A program made the position numbers and the translations under genes. Below, in pieces: positions 1-5,337 of a DNA stretch of 6,747 nucleotides; the first letter of the stretch is position 1, and every line of letters begins with the position of its first letter. Source of the DNA: JALHUF01 sp050014795 (lineage in GTDB: Bacteria > Acidobacteriota > Terriglobia > UBA7540). Below the pieces are notes generated by a model. The model was not told the origin of the DNA. It made no database searches and was given only the letters and a program-made list of their open reading frames with translations. Location of the stretch: assembly GCA_050014795.1 (NCBI GenBank), contig JBEKCQ010000176.1, forward strand, positions 1 to 6,747, given 5' to 3'.

Positions 1-257
1 AACTGGAAGAGGAGTTGGTGGGGCCCAGCGAGAATCTCACGACTACGAGGTTCGAAAAACTGTCCATGATTACCTCTCGACTCCCAGACGCCAACGCGGT
101 CACTTCCAGTGTGGTCAAGCTCATTCAGGCCGCCCGAGAAAACAACCGGGATATGGTTTACGAAGTCCTGGGTACGATGGGGATAGGATACCGTCCTCGT
201 GGCGGCGACACGGGGGAACCTGAGGCGTTCAATTCAAACCAGGGAAGAGTCGGCTGA
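1..257 (+). CDS. C-terminal end of a CapD/FlaA1-like nucleotide-sugar dehydratase/epimerase (5' truncated by window)
   Basis: The frame is open from the first complete codon at position 3 (Leu-Glu-Glu-Glu-Leu) to a TGA at 255-257, so this is the tail of a gene that starts upstream of the window. The visible part has about 84 residues. It contains an L-E-E-E-L-V-G-P-S-E-N-L-T-T-T-R-F-E-K stretch, resembling the 'EEL...T.H.KI' segment after the catalytic domain of CapD/FlaA1-type polysaccharide biosynthesis proteins. It ends in a helical V-V-K-L-I-Q-A-A-R-E-N-N-R...L...Y-R-P-R segment like the usual C-terminal helix and 'lvPeYrP' end of that family. These enzymes modify UDP-sugars in the cytoplasm, or as membrane-bound forms. 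The catalytic and NAD-binding parts are outside the window, so the call rests on tail similarity and on the adjoining sugar-nucleotide genes. Another polysaccharide biosynthesis enzyme is possible. Confidence 0.5.
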   Translation, partial: LEEELVGPSENLTTTRFEKLSMITSRLPDANAVTSSVVKLIQAARENNRDMVYEVLGTMGIGYRPRGGDTGEPEAFNSNQGRVG

Positions 258-347
258 GACTTCCGAGCGGGGCGTCGGTAATCCACACCGGGCAGTACAA
301 GAAAGGGCTTGAGGATTAGTCCTGACACTCTGCTGACTTCTACCCTC

Positions 348-353
348 GAGGTG
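348..353 (+). promoter_or_regulatory. Ribosome binding site that fixes the gmd start
   Basis: GAGGTG lies 3 bases before the ATG at 357, with the GAGG core 5 bases away. It supports the ATG start over the upstream in-frame TTG at 309. The 16 residues between the two do not resemble the family, whereas the Rossmann strand begins right after the ATG. I saw no clear -35/-10 promoter in the 99-nt gap 258-356. Confidence 0.6.
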
Positions 354-356
354 CCC

Positions 357-1355
357 ATGAGCAAGGTGGCTCTGGTAACCGGCATCACGGGCCAGGATGG
401 CTCGTACTTGGCTGAGTTCCTGCTGTCCAAAGGCTACAAGGTCTACGGTCTGGTGCGGCGGAGCAGTACGATAAACTTTGAGCGGCTCACTCACCTTCAG
501 GACAAGATCGAACTGTTGCCGGGCGATTTACTGGATCAGAACTCCTTGATCAGCGCCCTCGGACAGTGCGAGCCACAAGAGGTTTACAATCTGGCCTCCC
601 AGTCTTTTGTACCCACCTCCTGGAACCAGCCTGTGCTCACGGGGGAATTCACAGCGCTGGGCGTCACGCGGATGTTGGAAGCTGTTCGCGTAGTGAATCC
701 CCGCATGCGGTTTTACCAGGCTTCTTCGAGCGAGATGTTCGGCATGGTGCGAGAATCGCCTCAGAACGAAAAAACCCCGTTCTATCCGCGCAGCCCCTAT
801 GGCGTGGCCAAGCTATACGGGCACTGGATAACCGTCAACTATCGTGAGAGCTACAACCTATTCGCGTGCTCGGGGATTTTGTTCAACCACGAGTCGCCGC
901 GCCGCGGGTTCGAATTCGTCAGTCGGAAGGCCACGTATGGTGCGGCGCGCATCAAGCTGGGGACTCAGAAGAAACTGAAAATGGGCAACTTGGACGCGGA
1001 GCGTGATTGGGGATTTGCGGGTGACTATACTCAGGCCATGTGGATGATGCTGCAACAGGACAAGCCGCAAGACTACGTCATTGCCAGCGGCGTTACCCAC
1101 TCGGTTCGCCAGCTCCTGGAGGTGGCATTCGGACATCTCGGCCTGGATTACCGCGAGTATGTCGAGACCGATCCAGCCCTTCTCCGGCCCGCCGAAGTGT
1201 ATCATTTGCGCGGTGACTATTCGAAGGCCGAACGGGAACTCGGCTGGCGGCCTAAGGTAACCTTCGAGGAGTTGGTGAAAATGATGGTCGGTGCAGACAT
1301 GGCGCGGCTGCGAAACCCGCAGACCAACACTTCGGTCGGGGAGACCGTGCTGTGA
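357..1355 (+). CDS. gmd: GDP-mannose 4,6-dehydratase
   Basis: This cytoplasmic SDR-family enzyme converts GDP-D-mannose to GDP-4-dehydro-6-deoxy-D-mannose, the branch point for GDP-D-rhamnose, GDP-L-fucose and related donors. The 332-residue product starts with a Rossmann strand and the nucleotide-binding motif GITGQDG (residues 9-15), followed by VYGLVRRSS. The catalytic set is in place: Ser124 and Glu126 in ASSSEMFG (Ser where the E. coli enzyme has Thr132), and Tyr148 with Lys152 in YGVAK. All sit at a constant offset of 8 from the E. coli residues. The substrate-loop motif NHESPRRG (177-184) and the GNLDAERDWGFAGDY block (210-224) are characteristic of Gmd rather than other epimerases. 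The protein is shorter than E. coli Gmd (about 373) but within the range of the compact forms. Its stop overlaps the start of the next gene by four bases, implying coupled translation with the reductase. Confidence 0.95.
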   Translation: MSKVALVTGITGQDGSYLAEFLLSKGYKVYGLVRRSSTINFERLTHLQDKIELLPGDLLDQNSLISALGQCEPQEVYNLASQSFVPTSWNQPVLTGEFTALGVTRMLEAVRVVNPRMRFYQASSSEMFGMVRESPQNEKTPFYPRSPYGVAKLYGHWITVNYRESYNLFACSGILFNHESPRRGFEFVSRKATYGAARIKLGTQKKLKMGNLDAERDWGFAGDYTQAMWMMLQQDKPQDYVIASGVTHSVRQLLEVAFGHLGLDYREYVETDPALLRPAEVYHLRGDYSKAERELGWRPKVTFEELVKMMVGADMARLRNPQTNTSVGETVL

Positions 1356-2308
1356 AATCTCTGATCACCGGGGCAGCCGGTTTTGCCGGGTCGCACTTGA
1401 CTGACTATCTTCTCAGCCAGGGCGAGGACGTGGTTGCCCTGATTGCCCCACAAGATGATCTTGCCAACCTGAATCACGTCCTGTCCCGGATAGCGGTCGA
1501 ACGTGTTGACGTCCAGGATGCCGGGGGCGTGCAACAGGTTTTGAGGAAAACCCAGCCGCGCCGGATCTATCATTTGGCAGCTTTGTCCTCCCCCGTGGAA
1601 TCACTTCGCGACCCGCTGCTTACCTACAATGTGAATTTTTATGGAACCCTGAACCTCCTCTGTGCTTGGCGCCAGATTGAAATGGATTGTCGTTTCTTGT
1701 ACGTCAGTTCCGGAGAGGTTTACGGGGCCGATCCCGCCGGCCCGATGCCCTTGCGAGAGGATTGCCCTATGCGGCCTGGGAACCCTTACGCCGCCAGTAA
1801 GGCTGTCGGCGAGCTGGTCGCATTTCAGTTCTACAAGAGTTACGGGTTTCCAATTGTGCGGGTAAGACCCTTTAACCATACGGGGCCGCGGCAGACCGCT
1901 GCATTTGTGTGTTCGAGCCTGGCCCGGCAGATTGTGGAGAGCGAGGCCGGGCTGCGACCGCCCACGATCACGGTAGGAAATCTTACGGTCCAGCGTGACT
2001 TCAGCGACGTGCGTGACATCGTGCAAGGCTATCACCTGCTGCTGGAGAAAGGCGAGCCGGGGGATGTCTACCAACTTTGCTCAGGGCGCCCCGTGTCCAT
2101 TGAATCCGTCGTGCAGACCTTGAACTCGTTTGCCTCGAAGCCCATCCAAGTTGTAGTCGATGAATCCAGGGTGCGTACTCAGGAGGCGCCCGAATTGTGG
2201 GGTGATCCGTCAAAGGCTAAACAAGCTGTGGGCTGGGCACCAAAATTCACTCTCGAAATGACCCTCCGTGACTTGAGACTCTGGTGGGAACAGGTGCTGC
2301 AGTCTTAG
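1352..2308 (+). CDS. rmd: GDP-4-dehydro-6-deoxy-D-mannose reductase-like SDR (GDP-D-rhamnose synthesis)
   Basis: The product is a 318-residue extended SDR. It would reduce the 4-keto group of the Gmd product with NAD(P)H, giving GDP-D-rhamnose. Visible motifs are TGAAGFAG (6-13) for the cofactor, HLAALSSP (74-81), SSGEVYG (119-125) and the catalytic pair Tyr146/Lys150 in YAASK. Then come RPFNHTGPRQ (172-181), VGNLTVQRDFSDVRD (208-222) and a late GDPSKAK...GW (284-295). The RPFNHTGPxQ and VGNL...RDFxDVRD blocks are typical of Rmd-type reductases and argue against GDP-L-fucose synthase, which also needs an epimerase function. The start is a GTG inside the gmd stop (GTGA), with GGAG at 1340-1343, eight bases upstream. 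This spacing suggests the two enzymes are made together and act sequentially. A different 4-reductase or epimerase specificity remains possible. Confidence 0.85.
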   Translation: MKSLITGAAGFAGSHLTDYLLSQGEDVVALIAPQDDLANLNHVLSRIAVERVDVQDAGGVQQVLRKTQPRRIYHLAALSSPVESLRDPLLTYNVNFYGTLNLLCAWRQIEMDCRFLYVSSGEVYGADPAGPMPLREDCPMRPGNPYAASKAVGELVAFQFYKSYGFPIVRVRPFNHTGPRQTAAFVCSSLARQIVESEAGLRPPTITVGNLTVQRDFSDVRDIVQGYHLLLEKGEPGDVYQLCSGRPVSIESVVQTLNSFASKPIQVVVDESRVRTQEAPELWGDPSKAKQAVGWAPKFTLEMTLRDLRLWWEQVLQS

Positions 2309-2339
2309 CCTTTGGGGACATCGCAGAAGGTAAGCAGGG

Positions 2340-2386
2340 GCTAAGTCCGAAACCGGATGGGCCCGGGCGCGATTCCGGCGGACAGC
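2340..2386 (+). other. Bulged hairpin in the rmd-ligase intergenic region (candidate structured RNA)
   Basis: The 3' strand 2374-2386 (TCCGGCGGACAGC) pairs without interruption to three upstream blocks: GCT 2340-2342, GTCCG 2345-2349 and CCGGA 2353-2357. These are separated only by AA and AAA bulges on the 5' strand. This gives 13 Watson-Crick pairs around a 16-nt GC-rich loop. No T-run follows; a run of eight G (2391-2398) comes instead, so a classic intrinsic terminator is not supported. The element starts 31 nt after the rmd stop. The folding is by hand, without energies or homologues. Confidence 0.4.
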
Positions 2387-2406
2387 GCTTGGGGGGGGAG
2401 GCAAAA

Positions 2407-2509
2407 GTGCAAGTGCGCTACGCTGCCGCCAGGCAAAGTGGGTGGGTAATGTTCCCGGCAGCGATAGTCTGGATCTGGCAAATGCCAACCCTGTGGGAGC
2501 ACACTGCAC
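2407..2509 (+). other. Possible three-way junction upstream of the O-antigen ligase gene (candidate cis-regulatory RNA)
   Basis: Three helices can be nested by hand. The outer helix pairs GTGCA 2407-2411 with TGCAC 2505-2509, and GTGC 2413-2416 with GCAC 2499-2502, across a 1x2 internal loop. Inside it, CGCTGCCG 2421-2428 pairs perfectly with CGGCAGCG 2456-2463 over a 27-nt loop. A small hairpin follows, TGGCA 2476-2480 with TGCCA 2483-2487. The element ends 40 nt before the proposed ATG at 2550, leaving the Shine-Dalgarno sequence outside. I compared it from memory with common riboswitch cores (TPP, cobalamin, FMN, c-di-GMP-I) and recognised none. Function is unknown; chance pairing in GC-rich DNA is the main alternative. 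Confidence 0.35.
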
Positions 2510-2540
2510 GGCTATAGCAGTTGTCCCCGGGGTTCAGGCC

Positions 2541-2544
2541 AGGA
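2541..2544 (+). promoter_or_regulatory. Ribosome binding site choosing ATG 2550 for the ligase gene
   Basis: AGGA sits 5 bases before the ATG at 2550. The next in-frame ATG at 2565 has only a GGGG at about nine bases. Both starts leave the first membrane segment intact, so the choice affects only five residues. Confidence 0.5.
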
Positions 2545-2549
2545 CGGGA

Positions 2550-3977
2550 ATGGGGCTCGTTTCTATGCACAAGATACTTGAGTTGCTGTTGGCAATCGTC
2601 ATCGTAGGGACTACGCTGGCTTTCGGTGGCGTCCAGCCGCTTACTTACTCGCTGGCGCAAGCCGCCTTGTTTCTGGCCGTGCTTCTTCTTCTGTGGAGAC
2701 AGACGCGGCAGGGCGAAATCAACCTCCCTTTGCCGGTCTGGCCGGGTCTCTTCCTCCTTTGGGTTCTCCTGCAGTTGGTGCCTCTTCCCTCATCCCTCCT
2801 CGGGAGTATTTCTCCGTTGCGCCTCCTCGGCCCGAGCCATGGCGACCTGTCGCATGGCCAAGGAGTGTGGACGACCCTGAGCATCTATCCCCACGATTCC
2901 GTTGTGGCATTACTCAAATTCCTTGCGTGCTTGAGCGCCTTTGTCCTGGGCGCCTACTTGTTTGATTCTCGAAAGCGGAAGAGCCTGCTGCTCAGAGTCT
3001 TGATATTGCTGGGATGTTCTGAGGCAGTGTATGGAATCGTGCAGTATCTGACGGGGTGGCAGAAGATCTTCGCCTATACCAAGCAGTTCGACCTGCAGGA
3101 GGCCACCGGCACGTACATCAATCGGAATCACTTTGCCGGCCTCCTCGAGCTTACCCTTCCGTTCGTTGTCGCGTCGCTTTACTACTCCTTCCAACTTTGG
3201 TCAGAGGAGCGCCATTCCGGCACGAGCAGGAATGGCTCGTCAGGTGGGAACGCGCTGGGGTTTCAAACCATCTTCTACGTTTTTCTGCTGCTCATCATGA
3301 TGGTGGGAGTTCTCTTTTCCCGGTCGCGCATGGGGATCTTGGCTGCCCTGATCACCCTGCTGTTCATGTTCCTGGCCGTGCTGGCTCGTCTTCGAACCGG
3401 ACGGAGAACCTGGATGATAGGGGTGCTCGTCTTTTTGTTCTGTGTTTTAGCTTACGGCATATGGATCGGGCTCGGTCCCGTACTTGCCCGGTTTGAACCC
3501 ATGCAGGAATCGTCCTATCTGCAAATGGAAGGCAGGATCTCGATTTGGAAAGACAGCCTTGGCGTTATTCGCGACTATCCCCTGACTGGAACTGGGTTGG
3601 GAACGTTCGGAGTTGCTTTCCGGCACTACCAGACCGACCTGGTCAATTTCTACGTTGACCACGCACACAACGACTACCTGGAGTTTGCCACCGACACTGG
3701 TCTGCTCGGCGCGGCGTTGCTCTTCTTGCCCATTTTCTACCTCTTCTTCAAGATGGTTGTATCCTTCTTGAATGACCCCCGGCGCTACCGTCCCGCCGTC
3801 ACCCTGGGGTGTATCGGAAGCACTCTGGCAATGCTTGTTCACAGTGTCACGGATTTCAATCTGCAGATCCCCGCGAATGCTCTGATTTTCGCCGTGGTGT
3901 TGGGAATTGGCTACAAAGCGGTCTGCGTGGAAAGGCGTGAGGAAAAGCACGCGCTCCGCGCTTCGGCTGGCAAGTAG
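2550..3977 (+). CDS. O-antigen ligase/polymerase family (Wzy_C) integral membrane protein
   Basis: The 475-residue product is a polytopic inner-membrane protein. Hydrophobic segments lie near residues 9-26, 33-49, 64-80, 118-137, 147-165, 196-213, 239-256, 261-280, 287-307, 385-402, 416-431 and 442-458. Family members transfer or polymerise lipid-linked glycans at the periplasmic face. Recognisable motifs include TGTYINRNHFAG (187-198), SRSRMG (257-262), GRISIWKDSL (328-337) and PLTGTGLGTFG (344-354). The hallmark HAHNDYLEFATDTG (371-384) has histidines 371 and 373, and HSVTDFNLQIPANA (431-444) follows. The stretch 308-384 would be the large periplasmic loop carrying the conserved Arg and His. 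The sequence alone does not separate WaaL-type ligase, Wzy-type polymerase or protein-glycan ligase; the neighbouring sugar-nucleotide genes favour polysaccharide assembly. It follows rmd on the same strand after 241 nt, so it may be in the same transcript or have its own control. Confidence 0.85.
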   Translation: MGLVSMHKILELLLAIVIVGTTLAFGGVQPLTYSLAQAALFLAVLLLLWRQTRQGEINLPLPVWPGLFLLWVLLQLVPLPSSLLGSISPLRLLGPSHGDLSHGQGVWTTLSIYPHDSVVALLKFLACLSAFVLGAYLFDSRKRKSLLLRVLILLGCSEAVYGIVQYLTGWQKIFAYTKQFDLQEATGTYINRNHFAGLLELTLPFVVASLYYSFQLWSEERHSGTSRNGSSGGNALGFQTIFYVFLLLIMMVGVLFSRSRMGILAALITLLFMFLAVLARLRTGRRTWMIGVLVFLFCVLAYGIWIGLGPVLARFEPMQESSYLQMEGRISIWKDSLGVIRDYPLTGTGLGTFGVAFRHYQTDLVNFYVDHAHNDYLEFATDTGLLGAALLFLPIFYLFFKMVVSFLNDPRRYRPAVTLGCIGSTLAMLVHSVTDFNLQIPANALIFAVVLGIGYKAVCVERREEKHALRASAGK

Positions 3978-3988
3978 CGCTGCCTCAC

Positions 3989-4006
3989 CGTTTCCACGGC
4001 GAAACG
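3989..4006. terminator. Short inverted repeat between convergent genes, possible bidirectional terminator
   Basis: CGTTTC (3989-3994) pairs perfectly with GAAACG (4001-4006) around a 6-base loop. It lies in the 38-bp gap between the stops of the ligase gene and the oppositely oriented TPR gene. An alternative pairing, CGGC 3997-4000 with GCCG 4008-4011, overlaps it. The position suits a shared terminator, but the stem is short and no clear T-run follows in either direction, so the call is weak. Confidence 0.3.
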
Positions 4007-4015
4007 TGCCGGCCT

Positions 4016-5317
4016 TTACCGTGTGTGCGCTGTCTCTGTAGGCCCGGCGGTCAGGATGAGATCGTCCACCCACACCTTGCCGGCAATCAGGTTGTCAAGC
4101 TTTCGACTGGGCAGGCGGGAAATGCTGATGGCGATGAGTTCCGTCTTCGGCCCCGTGGTGAAATCGACCGCGACGGGAGACCAGCTCATCGTAGTCCCCT
4201 CGAGATCCTCACTGAATGTTTCCAGAAGACCGGGATCGTATGCGTCACGAACCGCAAGGCGAGGACCGCTATCCGTCGTAATGCCCTCGCTTTTCATGAA
4301 TCCCCGGAGTCGGTACGAATGTTGTGGCTCAACCTTCACGTACTGGAAAACGTATCGATAGTCCAAGTTCTGTTTTCCTGAGAATTGGATCACGAGTGAG
4401 TTGCTGGGGGAATGGAAGGTGGTCCGATCAATCCCCGTGTACACGCCTTCGAAGGGCACAATGCGCCAGTCAAACCCCAGGTGAAGAACTCTTTCCTCGA
4501 AGTCCCCGTTCATCAGGAGGTTCTTGCTGGTTGCTTCGTAGTTGGCCGCAATCAATCCCTTTCTCCGCAAGTCCGTCCAAACCTGATAGGCTTCTGCGGG
4601 CTGGTGGGCGGCGATCAGACGTTCCATGTATTCAGACGCCTGTACTGGTGCGAAGGTCTCGGGGTTGCTCGCGATCCGCTTCCATACACGCTGGGCTTCC
4701 GGAAATCGCTGTTGCGCAATGAGATAGTAGAGGTAAGGAAGTTCGGTGCGGATCTGGTCGGGGATAAGCTGCTCCAGGATCTTGTCGGCCTTGCCCGAAG
4801 CTTTCCAGGCCGTGCTGAACAGGATTTGATTGTACTGGGAACTGCCCGTAAGAACGACGCGGAAGTGTCGGAATGCCTCATCGACATTGCCATGCAACAA
4901 GAAGAAGTTGCCAATGGCCCACTGGAAGGCCGGCAGGTTTGGAGCCATGAGATCGGCCCGACGCAGGCAAGTTTCGGCCTCGCCGGTTCTTCCCTGAAAC
5001 TCCAGCGCCGCCCCTAGGTCGAGCCAGGGCTGCGGATTGTACGCACTCAATTCGGCCGCCTTCCGAAAATGCTCCGCCGCGCGGCCCGGATCCAGGTCGG
5101 CCAAGTTGTACTGGAACAGACGCCCGAGCCTGAGGTGGTATTCGGAGTTGGAGGGGTCCAGCCTCACGGCCCGCAGCAAGTTCTGCACGCTTGGTGTCTG
5201 CGCGGACCGGTAGGCCACCAAGGTCTTCGAAGCCCAAAGGAGGAAGACCAGGAACAAGGCTCCCTCGAGCATCATGGTCAGATACCGGCCCAGGCTGCCT
5301 TTCAATGTGATTCTCAT
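4016..5317 (-). CDS. Membrane-anchored TPR protein with C-terminal carbohydrate-binding-like beta domain
   Basis: The 433-residue product has a short basic N-terminus and one membrane segment (about 13-35, MMLEGALFLVFLLWASKTLVA), which is a signal anchor. Helical TPR-like repeats follow from about 43 to 260. The clearest are LLRAVRLDPSNSEYHLRLGRLF (47-68), AAEHFRKAAELSAYNPQPWLDLGAALEFQGR (80-110) and GEAETCLRRADLMAPNLPAFQWAIGNFFLLHG (112-143), with weaker copies beyond. A beta-rich domain occupies about 267-425, opening with LLMNGDFE (267-273) and closing with VWVDDLIL (415-422), the layout of jelly-roll carbohydrate-binding modules (CBM4/9-like). It probably sits in the periplasm on the inner membrane as a scaffold. 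The gene begins 20 bases after the stop of the repeat-protein gene, so the two are likely cotranscribed. The ATG at 5317 is preferred because the anchor follows directly. Ribosome-binding signals (GGAG 14 bases away, AAAGG 2 bases away) are poorly spaced, suggesting coupled translation. Exact function and ligand are unknown. Confidence 0.75.
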   Translation of the reverse strand: MRITLKGSLGRYLTMMLEGALFLVFLLWASKTLVAYRSAQTPSVQNLLRAVRLDPSNSEYHLRLGRLFQYNLADLDPGRAAEHFRKAAELSAYNPQPWLDLGAALEFQGRTGEAETCLRRADLMAPNLPAFQWAIGNFFLLHGNVDEAFRHFRVVLTGSSQYNQILFSTAWKASGKADKILEQLIPDQIRTELPYLYYLIAQQRFPEAQRVWKRIASNPETFAPVQASEYMERLIAAHQPAEAYQVWTDLRRKGLIAANYEATSKNLLMNGDFEERVLHLGFDWRIVPFEGVYTGIDRTTFHSPSNSLVIQFSGKQNLDYRYVFQYVKVEPQHSYRLRGFMKSEGITTDSGPRLAVRDAYDPGLLETFSEDLEGTTMSWSPVAVDFTTGPKTELIAISISRLPSRKLDNLIAGKVWVDDLILTAGPTETAHTR

Positions 5318-5337
5318 GGCCTTTCGCAATTCTCCGC

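Noticed and set aside
263..278. CCGA/TCGG inverted repeat after the first gene
   Set aside because: Only four pairs and no T-run, too weak to call a terminator.
309..356. TTG start at 309 for gmd
   Set aside because: The extra 16 residues do not resemble the family, and a Shine-Dalgarno sequence directly precedes the ATG at 357.
2284..2517. Small plus-strand reading frame of 77 residues across the rmd end and intergenic region
   Set aside because: It begins inside rmd, shows no recognisable domain, and has composition unlike a coding region.
2442..2549. Longer N-terminus for the ligase from GTG 2442
   Set aside because: There is no ribosome binding site there, the added residues are non-hydrophobic and unlike the family, and a better signal precedes ATG 2550.
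2309..2549. Known riboswitch (c-di-GMP-I, cobalamin, TPP or FMN)
   Set aside because: None of the conserved core sequences of these classes could be found in the gap.
3447..4073. Minus-strand 208-residue frame opposite the ligase gene, and similar long opposite-strand frames
   Set aside because: They are shadows of well-supported genes, with no motifs of their own; high GC makes such frames common.
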